Assembly (NCBI GenBank): GCA_017591395.1
Contig: WEDG01002553.1
Span: 62,001-126,000 of the forward strand
Direction: 5' to 3'
Length of the DNA stretch: 64,000 bases
Origin: Schistocephalus solidus
Taxonomy: Eukaryota > Platyhelminthes > Cestoda > Diphyllobothriidea > Diphyllobothriidae
Part shown: piece after piece, positions 33,481 to 45,444 of the stretch
Numbering within the stretch: the first letter of the stretch is position 1
How the letters are laid out: every line of letters begins with the position of its first letter
Position numbers and translations under genes: made by a program
The notes under the pieces: generated by a model
What the model saw: only the letters and a program-made list of their open reading frames with translations
Database searches by the model: none
Told to the model about the DNA's origin: nothing

Positions 33481-34789
33481 ACAACTCCATCAACGTAATT
33501 CATTCTAGTCTAGAACAAATTTTGTAATTTCGGTTAACAGTTCATGAACAGTTCTGAGCTCAGTTATTTAATCATCTTCATTACCGCCGAAGTAGAGGAA
33601 AAATTTAAGGAGGCGATTGTATGCACCTGCTTATTTGGAAACTTCGTTGTTTCCATAATCGGAGTAGCGAAGTAACTCTTTCAATTGCCTTGTCACCCGG
33701 ACTAGCCTCCTTCTTATCTTCATCTTCTTCGGAGGCTCGTGATCACGATACATTTTAATGCATATATTGGATGGGGTAATTTAAAACGCAAACATTTTAT
33801 TCAAGCTTTCCAAGACCTTTCTTTCATCTCTATGCCTGGGCATCAAACAAAAAGATTTACTGTTAAACCGCAGAATAGTAAAGAAATAGAAGAATATATG
33901 TCTTTATTTGAGTACTCCGAAGGGCACTGTCCTTGGCAAAAATAAAACGAATGCACAATCGTGCACCGTTCGGTATGGAAGGTCAGTTTCTAGGCCGTGA
34001 CAAATGACACAAATCAGTGTGGTCAAAATTAACTAAAAAGAGCATACAGTGAAAAAACTCCTTGGTCATTTTTGTGGAAAAGGTATATATTGAATGAGGT
34101 TTGTGGGTTTTAAAGGAGAAAAAAACTGACATTCACGGGAGAAACACGTACGCGTTAGGAAGGATTCACATGGGTTCTAGGTGTTTCACCACCGCAGGTG
34201 TGATCACAATGCGTATTAACTGCCCCTAAGCGTAACCGTCTAGGGTGCTAGACAGGAGAAAAGCTTTGTGAGCCTTAAATGAGTCTGTGGTTGGCCAAAT
34301 TATAAGAAAATACTTTTTCATTACAATCTGCAAATCAATGGTGACTAACAGCATCTTGACCTACTTGTTCTTGAGAAGTTTAATGTGACATCCAAGTCAA
34401 AATGTTCGTTAACATGCTAGCCCATCCGAGTAAATTGCCTCTGTCATTCGTACAAACACGCGGCCCACTTCCACGGGTGATCTCATCGCCCCGTCGCTAC
34501 ATGGAATTCATGTGCACGTGTAGAAGCAAATTTCTTGGTTTGGCTTTAGCAGATTGAATATTAACTAGAAGGTACGACTGGTTAGACTGATTCTCTGCTA
34601 CAGAAGCAGCAAATTCCCTCCTTAAAGTGCGAAAAATTAGATATGCAAAATAGGTGGGTTTTCTTACCACCTGCCTTTGATGTTCTGACAGTTTTCAGTC
34701 ATAAACCAAAGAATGCCTGCTGACGCATGCTGTCGCATGCTGTCGCGCGTGAATCAGCCCCGTCGTGGCGAAAACTTGATGTCAATCGA
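33481..34789. other. No gene recognised
   Basis: Frame 33739-33945 (68 codons) has no known domain. A GC-richer segment at 34140-34520 is not shared with the rest of the window. A short direct repeat GCATGCTGTCGC occurs near 34730-34745. Confidence 0.45.
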
Positions 34790-35040
34790 CCTGGTGCCGT
34801 TTATTGATTGGTTGAGGACGGACAAAGATTAGATGCACGCGTGCACTGACACGCTTGGACAGATTTAGGTCTAATGGAAGCAAAGACGCGAGTTTCAGGA
34901 ATTAGTCGCATAGACGGAGACACGATCACTGAAGCAAGCGCTTTGTCAGCCTGAGGCTTCGGATTTTCACTCGGATCCATCATCAGTGACAGTGAGGAGT
35001 CGAAAGGAGGCTCGGAGGGTAAACAATAGTACACGAGAGA
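34790..35040 (-). mobile_element. Penelope-like terminal repeat fragment (minus)
   Basis: The minus strand contains CTGATGA (complement of 34980-34986), GGATCC...AATCC and GAAGC (complement of 34956-34960), then AAAGCGCTTG, GTGATCGTGTCTC and CTGAAACTCG. These align block by block with 15450-15245 (minus). The flanking 5-bp arms UGUCA and UGACA are complementary in this copy, as are GGAU and AUCC. Confidence 0.6.
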
Positions 35041-37970
35041 GCAGATCTGGGTCCTGTTACGATCTTCCGGCCTTCGTTTCAGTATTTTAGGTTGACGAGA
35101 TTGACCCGCCTCGTGTTTGGACCAGTTGCAAAGCAGATGGCGCTATTGTAAAGGCCTGAGTGCGTGAGACGCCAGGTCTGCCATGGGCGTGGACGTGAAT
35201 CCAGAACGACCATTCGACCGCTTATTAACTGGATTTATTTTCATCAGCGAGTCACAGCTGTCCTTACTTTTTTTAATACCATCATTGTAACAGCGTTTGG
35301 GTTTTAAACTGCTGCTGTAATCGAATGGATATAAAGAGTTATAGGTCTCTCAAGAGATCGGCCATTATAAGATTTCACTGCTTCGTACCCGATAAGTTGC
35401 CTAGGTTTTAGTGCTGGAGGCAGTCGGCATAGTGAATGTTGGGAAAAACAGATGAGCCTACTTGGTTCTCCGTTAACCTGCTTTTTCTGTATTCATTTAT
35501 CGACCACTCGTCTGTTATGTCGCTCTGGATCCAGTGATCCGTTTAGTTAAAATAAATTTACATTTCTAACTTTTCTTCTTTGTCACGGTTTATATCATCT
35601 CGGCTGAAGCACTCACACTAGTAACCAGGAGTGACGTATAAGTGACCCTTTTGTCTTTAAGCTTAAGGATTCTTATCCAATCGAAAGCCAATTTCCCAAT
35701 TTCGGTTAACGCTTCATAAACTAGCATATATACTGGTGGTTGTCTGTCTTTAAATATTTTTCATAAAGTTCTGTGAGTTCACACGTCTGAGGTTCAACCA
35801 GCCCGATTGTGGTAGGCCGTTCAAACGTTAAAGTGAAACATCTTAGATAGATAAGTTACAAGCTACTCTAAGAGGCATGTTTATCATTACAGTTACAGTG
35901 GACGGTTTTATGTAATTAACAACTATATGTTGCATACAGCTTTACACACGAATGGCTGCTAGATATATCTTAAGCTTATTTTGAAACGGTACAATCTTTA
36001 ACCTTTGCCGAAGGCAGACTTCATGGCGTTGAATAGATATCCAAACGTTAGTGTAAATAACTTTTAAAAACTAATGCACAGATTATATGTCGAGTCTTTG
36101 AATGAGGAACCAAAAATGAATATCCGAATATGAACCTTACATAATATGCCCTTTCATTCTTAGTAAACCCTGTCATTAATTGAGCTAAAATGACCTATTA
36201 TTATGCTCGAACAGGGGACTAATAGAGCCACTTTTGTTTCAGAAACCTGACACGCCATGGTTGACGGTGGTAGCATCAGAGTATGCTAGTTCTTCATGAC
36301 CTGACGGAAGCGGACTCTCAACAATGTACCGAATTCCGTGTTTTATTGCATAAAATATAACTTTAAGAACCAATTATGAACAAAGTTTTACTGGTGGCGG
36401 AAGTTGGCTCTCGTAGTCAGCAGGGTCGACCGTGGAGAAAGGTCCATCGGGGAAGCAATACGAAGTCTTCACCCTTCAAACTAATTTAGTGTTTGACGTG
36501 GCATTTAAGGTGTCGTTCGTTTTAAGGCGTCGAAGAAGATCCAATAAGGGTGCGTAGAATTGGCAAATTAACCGTTAAGTGGTCGGTCGGCCCATCAGCA
36601 CGAAGCAGAAGTTGTCAAGCATCTGTCCTCGTAAATTGAATGTTAAGTGTGCTGCACTCACCATGCGCTCGTGCTCCTTTGAATTAAGAATCGTTGGTTT
36701 GAGAAAGCTATTCTGGCAAGATACAATTTGGCATGGTAACTGCCAAAGTCAAAGATGAATAAAAACTATAAAAAAGTGATAAATGGTAAAGAACCAACCT
36801 TATGATGCAATTATGACTACATATGTCAATGAGCATGTAGGTGTTATTTTCAGTTTCGAAAAAAACTAAGAATAACTGCCTGAGCTTTACGTTCCTCCTA
36901 CAAAAAACTCAGTCATCGTGAAATGACCAAGAATCTTTTGTTAGATGTTATGGAAGTAGGGCAATTGCAAGCGAGATCCAAAAAAATTCAGACTCAATGT
37001 GAAACCCTGTCAGTGATAGCATTTATAAATTACGAAGATGATGGGAGATTTGAATGTCGCTCCTATTACCGTACTAAATAACCCAGTGGACTCATTCGAA
37101 AGGAATTTCCATATAGCTGATTCAAAAAGAGTTCAATTTTTAATGTAATATATCTTACGTCAACTAAGGCTGTCATCAGAACTTTCGAATTAGTAGAAAG
37201 CTACCGTATGTCCAAAGAATTTCCACGCACGAAGAGCCCAAACTATACCGTAGACAAAAATTGCTTAGTCATACACAGTCTCCTGGCTGAATGAGAAAAA
37301 TCTAGTTATGTATGCGAAGGAAGGCCAAAATGGAGCAAAATTTTCAAATGTGAGAGTTTGAGCAACTACGGAAGATTTCGGCAACATCCCTGTGTATGAC
37401 TTTCGAAGAATTAGACAGTTTGATTATTCATAATTATTATTTATCGAGAATGTTATATAATTACTTACAGTATGCAAGCATAAATCAAAACACAACACCA
37501 ATAAACTACCTCAAACTCTCTTAGAGTAGACGTGCATGAAATTTTAGCCAAAATACCGAAGTTTGCTTGCAATTTGAAAATATTACTTAAATAAGACATT
37601 GATATGAATTATCATGCAAAATGAATGTCGGCCACCTGTTTAAACCCTTATGTATAATAAATGACTATATATTAGTTTAAATGTTTAATATTGCTCATGG
37701 ATTCCCTTGGAAATTCAAATATAGTATATACAAACAATGCACAAAAAATATTACTTATTGTAATCGTATGGCCGCAAAATTTTCTTTCTTCGAATTGTAT
37801 ACTTGAAGAAGGGTATTTATTTCGGTGAGTTTTTTGAAATTACCGAATATTTAAGAACGTGAATTGCTTCTACTCTTGCGTTCAGGGTTTTCATTCGAAA
37901 AGCTATATATTTTCAATTTAAAGACAAGCACATAGTTTTATATACTTAGACTAAAGATATCATATAGTGG
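35041..37970. other. AT-rich stretch, no gene recognised
   Basis: About 2.9 kb with no open frame above 60 codons in either strand and no repeat recognised from this window. Confidence 0.6.

Positions 37971-38045
<75 letters not shown>
37971..38045. repeat. (TA)n microsatellite
   Basis: About 36 perfect TA units, directly abutting the hairpin repeat on its left side. Confidence 0.95.
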
Positions 38046-38046
<1 letters not shown>

Positions 38047-38170
38047 CAAAGACGTTATACCGTACTTCCGACATAGATACTAGCTAAAAAGCCCAGACAC
38101 GTGTTTCGTTGATGTTTCTGCTGCTGTGACACAGCAACGAGGGGTTCGGCTCCTCAGTGGGTCCCCCAGC

Positions 38171-38172
<2 letters not shown>
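38046..38172 (+). repeat. Hairpin-rich dispersed repeat, copy 1
   Basis: Shares CAGACACGTGTTTCG, ACACAGCAA and GTTCGGCTCCTCAGTGGGTC with 51091-51231, where it is also bounded by TA tracts. It holds two adjacent stems: TGCTG/CAGCA (38122-38126 with 38132-38136) and GAGGGG/CTCCTC (38139-38144 with 38150-38155) closed by a TTCGG loop. Confidence 0.75.
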
Positions 38173-38213
<41 letters not shown>

Positions 38214-38221
38214 ATATATAT
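38173..38221. repeat. (TA)n microsatellite
   Basis: About 23 TA units with one phase break near 38202. Right border of the hairpin repeat. Confidence 0.95.
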
Positions 38222-41200
38222 TTATGGTTAATGTGACATCTTGTGTAAAGTTTGGAGGCAAAATTTATAAATAAAGGGAGACCTTACCTTATAAGTAAAC
38301 ATTTATCCGTCATTTAAACAGCTTAGTCTTAAAATCTCCTAATCTGAAATGTTCTTAACACTAAGCATACCATTTCAAAGAGTAAAAGGTTAGACAACTT
38401 CATCATTATCGATGAAAAGGCTACTATGAGGCATATTTTGGTGCATATTTGCTATAAATTATATTTGAAGTTCTAAGTGCATCACCAATCCATGGGAAAG
38501 ATTTACTCATATTAAGTAGTAAGTATAAACAGAGTTTAGTTTTTGCAGGCAGCTGAACAGAAGCTCATTTAAAAACCAGCATGTTGAAGTGACTGAAATA
38601 GTTTTAAAATACGCTTCAGGATAATTCATCTTACGTAAGCAACCTTTTCAAATCGAAAACAAATTTCTGAATTCTGGTTAGCGTTTACTGACAGGACATC
38701 TACGGTAATCATAGAGAAGGTATCCATTTGCTTTTGGTTATCAATACCTTGGGACAGAAAGACGACAGTTATTTATTGCACTTATACGGGCGTGCATTGC
38801 TCCTACGGCAACAATTGGTGTATCATCAAAAAGAAATGGCGATTTCTGTTGTAGTAGCCACCCTTAGTAGTCTTTATTAAACCTAGATTTTACTCTGTTT
38901 AAGCGTCACGCAATTCAACCGCTGTTTCGTGGTCCTGTGAGTGGTGTTTGTAAATAGTATGTTTATGTTGAAAGGGCCTTCGTGACCGGGATGGGGGTTA
39001 GAGGTTCAGCTCCCCGATTTGTGCCTTGGAGCTCAGCACAGAGCCATTTAAGTAAGTTGTATCCAGACTAGCATAAGAATTACTAGCAGGGTAATATTCC
39101 TAACGTTAAAACGCCCTTGATTTAATTGGAACAGCCGGCAAGTTTACTTACGAAATCTGGGTCAGGACAAATATCTGACAGTTGACCGAACAGAGGAGAG
39201 ACAGAAAGCGGAGATTAACTGTGCAGAAATGAAGGAAACAAAGAAATGTATATCCACATATCCATTCACCATGTGAATCGATGAAACAACTATCTGAACG
39301 CAGCATCCATGTTAAGAAAACACGCAATCTCAAAGGTTGCCAACCAACATTACGATGTGCAATTTCTTTGTAAATTTTTGCTCAAGTAGGGTTATAATAT
39401 TATATATCCAAAGATAATTTGATCACGCCAGGATTCCGGCTTTTGAACGAGTATTTTTCAGCGGCCTGTAAATCTTCCGCTCAGATAAAATTTAATTCTT
39501 GATGAAAAATCTTTTTCTCATTGAGTTATTTGCCCTTCTTGGACTCATTTCATAGCATATTACCCCTAATTGTAGATTATTCTTAAACAATGGCGTCAAT
39601 TTTCTTTAGAAAAGTTTTTAAATTCCCGAAAAAGTTTGGAATGCGTTTGGGGTTTACAAATCTAGTATTAAATAAATTCTATCAAAGAAAAAGCAAAACG
39701 TTTTCTATGTTATTAGCAAGACGTCACCTAGGGCTCTTCATCATGAACACCATTCATAAATGGACAGATATGAAGCTCCATAACTTGAAATGTTCCAGTA
39801 TAACCTGACAATTAGAAATTTCTTACTTACCAAAATATGCTCCTTTTCCAAATTTAACACTTAAAGAAGGCGAAATTTATTACACAATGAGTACAAGAAA
39901 GACTTTTTTTCGTGCATGCAACTTACACTGTGGAAACCCTTAATGCAAGTGTACCAAAAGGTTAAGTAAAAAATTATAAACAAATCGAAAAAGCCTTTAA
40001 GACTGAAAATAAAGTGTACTTTCTTCAAGGAGACAGTTTGAGTAAGTGTTTTGGGATGCTAATTGTTTTGTATATTTGAATTTCAAAACTCATTGAAAAG
40101 AAATTGGAGCAATTTATACAGTTTAGGTAGTCATTTGTAAGATTGCCCATGTTATGCATGCGGCCGTAAAAAAACTCATAGAAATGGTGAACTTTTGATT
40201 TGACTAAAATATATAGGGGCTATACTGCATGATAATTAATAGTACAACCGTAACTAATTAATAATTGTGAATTAAAGACACATTTTTGAGTGTCGCCTGA
40301 CATTTCATAAGAGATCGCATTTACTATAACTTTACCATTTCAGTCGAAAGGGGCGTTTCTGCCACTAAACCCTCTCAAAGCGCGTGACATAGGGATGTGG
40401 AGGTTCATACATCAGAGCCAGAGCAATCCACACCCCGTTTCACATTAAATGCCAAAATTTTCTAAAACACCCTTCATAAGTTTTGTCAGAAAATGTAGCC
40501 TGAAATTTAATCGCACTTGCTCAGACATCCCTCTTAAACTCAATGTTTTTTCCACATCAAATGTAGGCTCTCATTAAAGACCAAATCTTTACATAAAACG
40601 GTATATAAAAGATGGGAATGAAAGCTTTAAAGTGATTCTGCTTGCCGGTCACGGGGCTAACCTAAATCAACAGGAAAACCTGCCAACTGATGATTTTTTT
40701 CTGAGGAATATAGTTCTGCCCACGTAATGCCTTTGTCTTTCGGCGTCCCACGGTGTTCTCCCTTATGGTTGTCTAACATAGAAATGTCATCGAAAGACCA
40801 GAGCAGAGTTTCAACTTTACTCACAATTTTTCCAGAAAGGAAAAAATTAACCACGTGCCTCTTTTAGTTACGTCAACGTATCTTGGCAGAGCACGAACAA
40901 TGTAGCAATTCTTAAGCAAACTTGGTCTCCGTAACGGTTTCACACAGGTAATAGCTAAAATCAGTCTATTTTCCAAAAGTAGCTCAGCTTAAAAAAATGC
41001 CTATCCTTACGCCAGAAACCTGGAGCAGGATGGCATAAAACATGATTGACAGTCATAAAAAAGTATCAGATAGCAGGTTATCATGTCAATTTCAGTCACC
41101 CCATGGACTGTAAATCCTGAGCGAAGACTTTTTGGCAAGCCTAACTAAAATTAATAATTAAAAGTGGTCGGTAAGTAAAAATTTCGGAACAACTGGTTGA

Positions 41201-41257
41201 ATATTTGAATCAAACATGAGGAAACTTACGTTAGTGGAGAGCACTCGATAATCCGTT
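38222..41257. other. AT-rich stretch, no gene recognised
   Basis: About 3 kb of AT-rich DNA. The 39590-39808 frame (72 codons, MASIFFRKVFKFPKKFGMRL) is Lys/Phe-rich in keeping with local composition and has no recognised domain. Confidence 0.5.
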
Positions 41258-41425
41258 GTGTATGACTAGCTGATGAAAGTTAATAAGTCAGAAATAGCCA
41301 TTCCAGGCTTCCTTGTCTTTGTCGATTAGGCTCTTCTGCCTATAATGTACAAGCTGCTGTGAGCTTTCGACAGCGATCGAGTGTGTTTAATGACGCGATT
41401 GGTCAGCACCCAACTGATAAACGAT
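41258..41425 (+). repeat. Headless SINE unit (body and tail)
   Basis: The body block TATGACTAGCTGATGAAAG, AGAAATAGCCATTCC and CTTGTCTTTGTCG, then a tail running straight into the head of the next unit (TAGGACAACGAGCCCGTTG). Part of a head-to-tail SINE arrangement. Confidence 0.65.
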
Positions 41426-41580
41426 AGGACAACGAGCCCGTTGCTCAATTTTTAGGGCGTCCGACGTCTAAGCAACCGGTTGCGCGTAAATCATTGGTCG
41501 CTCTGACCCCTTTTGTTGGGTATGACTAGCTAATTACGGCTAATAATTCAGAAATAGCTATTCTAGTGACCTTTGTCTTT
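41426..41580 (+). repeat. SINE unit, head and body
   Basis: The head GAGCCCGTTGCTCAA is followed by the body TATGACTAGCTAATTACGGC and ends at CCTTTGTCTTT, exactly where the Penelope coding remnant starts. The tail is missing. Confidence 0.65.
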
Positions 41581-42265
41581 AAAAGGAAGACTCCTAAATC
41601 GAGCCAAAACACACTGCTTGGATGAAGAAAGTTATCGAGCAGAAATGAAATACCTCTTTAACTTGTTCTCTAAAAATGGATACCCGCGTGACTTCATGCA
41701 TCGATGCCTGAAGCGGCAAGAATCCAAAAAGAAAGGTGTTTTAAACGACATGGCCACCCAGGCACCCAAAAAATGACCAGGCGAACTCTCTCATACATTA
41801 AAATTGTACCAAAGCTTGTCGAAAGACAGCTTAGAAAACACCAGATACAAGTAGAACACCACCCTCCATCTACTTTACGCTCACAACTTGTACACCCTAG
41901 GGGCATAGTTAGCTACCTTGATAAAAAAGGTGTTGTCTACAAAATCCCATGTTCCTGTTGTAATGCCGTTTCTTGTGGGCAAACTGGGAAATCTGTTTCA
42001 ACCCGTATACACGAACATCAGTTAGTGGTCAGACGACGAGACCAACTATCCAAGGTTGCCATGCACACACTAGAAACAAAGCATACATTTGCATGGGAGA
42101 AAACACGGATTGTTGGCACCTGCCAAACCAGAAAAGGCCGTGAATTCCTTGAAGTAATGCACTCAGATGAGGTAGGTATCAACCAGCATATCGATTTGGA
42201 TGCCGCACACAAAATCGTTCGGGACAAATTCAAACGCGCAGAACCAATCACGACAAGATGACCAA
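41573..42265 (+). pseudogene. Penelope-like element 3' half with GIY-YIG endonuclease
   Basis: Frame 41573-41776 gives NRAKTHCLDEESYRAEMKYL and FSKNGYPRDFMHRCLKRQ (post-palm RT region). After a frameshift near 41745, frame 41704-42261 gives RRTLSYIKIVPKLVERQL, then the GIY-YIG domain: GVVYKIPCSC, SCGQTGKSVSTRIHEHQ, and HTLETKHTFAWEKTRIVG with a downstream REFLEVMHSDE. The YIG Tyr is Ser-Cys (SCGQT) here. RT catalytic blocks are absent, so it is 5'-truncated. A related, more decayed copy is at 52.78-53.40 kb. Confidence 0.82.
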
Positions 42266-42479
42266 ATGCACGCAATGCGTATTGGTTCGGATTTTGCCCA
42301 ACCGTAGAATCCTTTGTTAAACACGGTTAAGTAAGTAATTGTTCCTATAAACTACCCGTAGTCTGTCGACGAGCTGGGGGACCAGTCTCGAATATTTAAA
42401 GATTAAAGTTTTAATTTTCCCGTAGAATTTTATCTTATCGAATAACTTGGAATGCCTGTATTTCAATATATATAGAATA

Positions 42480-42640
42480 ACATGACTGACAAAGACAAGG
42501 GAGATTGGAATGGCCATTTCTGGCTTATTAGCCGTCATCAGCCAGCCATACCCAACTCCAGGCGCAGCGGCACCCTAGGCTCGAACTCGTGACCTGTTGG
42601 GCAGGAGTCTAACACTCTACCCAGTGCGCCACGTGGTCAG
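42480..42640 (-). repeat. tRNA-derived SINE (minus)
   Basis: The minus-strand head has GTAGAGTGTTAGACTCCTGC and the B box GAGTTCGAGCC. The body has TGGGTATGGCTGGCTGATGA, AAGCCAGAAATGGCCATTCC and CCCTTGTCTTTGTC. The tail is absent. Confidence 0.75.
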
Positions 42641-43085
42641 GGTTAAACTTGACTAAATGAAGGCAAATAAGCCCGAAACATATCTGTAGAAAGTTACCCT
42701 CGAACTCTGTCATCCCTCTCTGCTATAAGAGCTTTGCCGACCTAGGCCTGGTTAGGTGGTTGCCTGTTCGTGACCTTTGCCACCCATACAGAGCTTGTTT
42801 ACTTCGGGAAGCCACTGGATCGGTGTGTGCCTATTCCTGTTTGAATGAATACCCGATCTGCAGCGGCAGAGAATGACTGGTGGTGAGGCACTGATGAACT
42901 TCAGTTCGATGAAGTGCTTATGACCCATCTGACTCCCCTGCACCATCTGTGTGTGCGCAAGTTCGTGTTTTCGGTCCCAGCTGGTGGTCAGGTTAATGCT
43001 TGACTGAATGAATGCAAATAAGCCCGAAGCAGATTTTTTAATCAGTTTGCCCAAAACTCTGTCTTCCTCATGATATATATGTGAA
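42641..43085 (+). repeat. Second short repeat family, two copies
   Basis: GGTCAGG, AAATAAGCCCGAA and ACTCTGTC(A/T)TCC occur in the same order at 42640-42715 and 42990-43072, and again at 50940-51030. At 51 kb the copy runs into a TA tract and the hairpin repeat, so these may be parts of one larger element. Confidence 0.55.
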
Positions 43086-43845
43086 AAAAGTAAGATTTTC
43101 CTCCGAAAAATCAAGTTTTTTTCGTGTAGTTTTAAGCTGAGGACACCAACCCGTTGACAGATGAAGTAAAAGCAAGCGGCGAGTTAGAATATCACACTAA
43201 AAAAATCATCGACCACAAATGATGCACATCAGAGATCAAGAAGCTTTCAAATTGCAGTGTGTTTCCCCAACATGTGTGGAGAATGGTACTTAAATTTGCA
43301 TGGAATATCCTCGCGATTTCATGTTGCCGAGTCCATTGTTCTAGGATAAGTGTTACGGCTGTGCGTTAGCTGATGAAGAATCGAAGAAGTGGAACTCTCT
43401 CTCTAAGTTCCAATGCGACTCAATGAAAGTACCACGTGCCGCATGAACTAAGGATGTTCCGCTTAGTCTCGAGTCTGTGTCAAAATCGTTTATAAAAACT
43501 TAAAATATTTAAATGCATTTAGTCACGGCCAAGCTGACAGACCCAGATTATGTTTCTAAAGCGCATATGCTGCCTAGACAGCGTCAAACATGTCGTCCGA
43601 TTCTTACGAATTTACCTCCAAGACCCATGACGATACTGCGCTATAACAACGTCAATTTAGTAAATATGTCCATGTGGGTTACTAACTACCCTAGGGTTTT
43701 TATCCACTTTTTGCTAATCCTTTGTTGGGTGTGATGCACTTCGAGAGAGAGAGGTCTGACTGCAGTCATGGTACCGACAAATTCGGCAACTTTTATCGCT
43801 ATCTGACTTACCACTTGCCCTATCGTACTTCTCTGCTGAGCAGAA
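43086..43845. other. Downstream flank of ENPP pseudogene, nothing recognised
   Basis: Overlapping short frames only (for example 43513-43734, 43722-43973). The latter frame is the antisense of pseudogene exon 2. Confidence 0.5.
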
Positions 43846-43847
43846 AA

Positions 43848-44895
43848 GCCAATATCTCCCAATATGAAAATTGGTGGTGTGTGGTAGCTCCTTTCAAATT
43901 TAAAAGTTTGGGAAGGTCTTCTTTCAGCCAGACTGAGCAGTTCTTCAGTTTCTTTGAAACAATTGCGTTGTAGACAGCCGTGATGTTGGAAGCTGGAAGG
44001 AAAAATGTCAACACTAAACCATATTTGGGCACTTCGCGAAGAAAAGTCTCTAATTTAAATGAATACTATCACTTTTAGAGTTCCCCGTCGATCAAGTAGC
44101 CCTAATATTATTGTTTGCATGTGTAGAGCGTTTAAATAATCATTGATAGGACATCGACAGTAATTGGAGCAAATGGTTAGTTTTAGGTATCATTTTCTCT
44201 ATTTATTATGGCGTGATTTTTATGTTGTATTTTGCAATTTTAATCTTATTAGGCCAGAGGTGGGATCTTCTTAAAGGTTGATTCGGTTTTCTGGAGGTAT
44301 TTGCGCAATTCCGTGGTCGGCTGTGACCATTAGCTTCCACCTTTCCATTGAGCTGCGGGCTTGCCTTGATCCTTCTTAAGAGATATGCGACCCCATTATT
44401 AATGTGTTCAATGAGATCCAGAACTTCGTCCGAGTCTGGACCAAAACGGTGAGCAGAAGTTGAATTCATCAGGAGTTATTCAGTCAATCACACGGTCAAA
44501 CCGGTATTCAAATTTTGGCAGATCGCTGTACAGGCCGAACGTTGCGAATGGATAACTCCCAGCATAGGCATTATTGCTGTCCACCCAGTAGAAGACGCAA
44601 CCCCGCTTACCGTGGCCTTGGTTTGTGATCCAGATTGGCTCATTGTGGTTGTATTTCAGGCAGGCAGGATCAAGAGAATCCGCAGGCCTCCAAACTTTGC
44701 AATAACGCTGAAGTTAAGGCTCCAAAAATTAGTTAATATAGAAACCGTGGTTTTCAACGTCATGACTGGTTGCGATCGAGAAATGTGTCGGGAAGGTGAC
44801 AGTTGGAAAAAACATTCCCAACATCAGCGTGGAAACCAGCGGCTGCAATTTCCTGAATAGTGGGGACTTAACTGAAATCGACCATTCCATTAAAG
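43848..44895 (-). pseudogene. ENPP pseudogene, partial duplicate of the 14-20 kb gene
   Basis: Exon 1-like sequence at about 44895-44246 reads TVTFPTHFSIAT, NEPIWITNQGHGKRGCVFYW, YPFATFGLYSDLPKFEYRFD and SDEVLDLIEHINNGVAYLLRR. Exon 2-like sequence at 43992-43848 reads YNAIVSKKLKNCSVWLKEDLP and IFILGDIGF. Intron 1 is kept between them with its acceptor AG, but the donor GT is changed to AT, so this is not a retrocopy. In-frame stops occur around 44740-44760 and 44490. Frameshifts occur near 44330 and 43885. A deletion after FNFC removes the zinc-ligand block equivalent to EPDH. The signal peptide and first metal Asp are not found upstream of 44895. Confidence 0.85.
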
Positions 44896-44899
44896 CTAA

Positions 44900-45165
44900 A
44901 AAAAGGCGCAGATTCTTGTGCATGCTTGTCTCAGGAAATTTAAATTACCATAAAACATTACATAACTCTTCACTTGACTTTGATCAAGAGATAATGGTTC
45001 AGCTGACCATCATGGGTAACGTAAAAATTGGCAGCTGAGTGCCTTCATTTTACGGTCTCTGCTTTGAAAGGAATTATGAAGACGTGATGAACTGCAGCCA
45101 CGCTACTCGGCAGTGCATGTCTTTCCCACAAAATATCAAAAAAGTTCGGAAATGTGCACTTAATT
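44900..45165 (+). repeat. Dispersed repeat, diverged copy A
   Basis: Shares TGTGCATGCTTGTC, AATTTAAATTA, GATAATGGTTCAG and TACGGTCTCTGC with 46105-46435 in the same order and orientation. It begins at the broken 5' edge of the ENPP pseudogene. Confidence 0.55.
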
Positions 45166-45444
45166 CGAAAGGAATTACTAAATATATGTTGTTATATTAC
45201 CTATCGTTCAGTAAGTTGGTCATTTCATTTAAATATATACTCAGAATATCCCTACATTTCGAATCGTATACGATGGTAAATTCAAAAAGCGTAAAGTTTA
45301 AAAAGCAGCTATAAATCGCTGTAACGAATATTCACACAACGTGGCGGTCAAACTGAAAGGAATACGTATACACCATCCCTCTACCGTTTAAAAACAACTT
45401 AAATGACGAAAGTTGATAATCCAATAAGTTAGAGAAATCAAACT

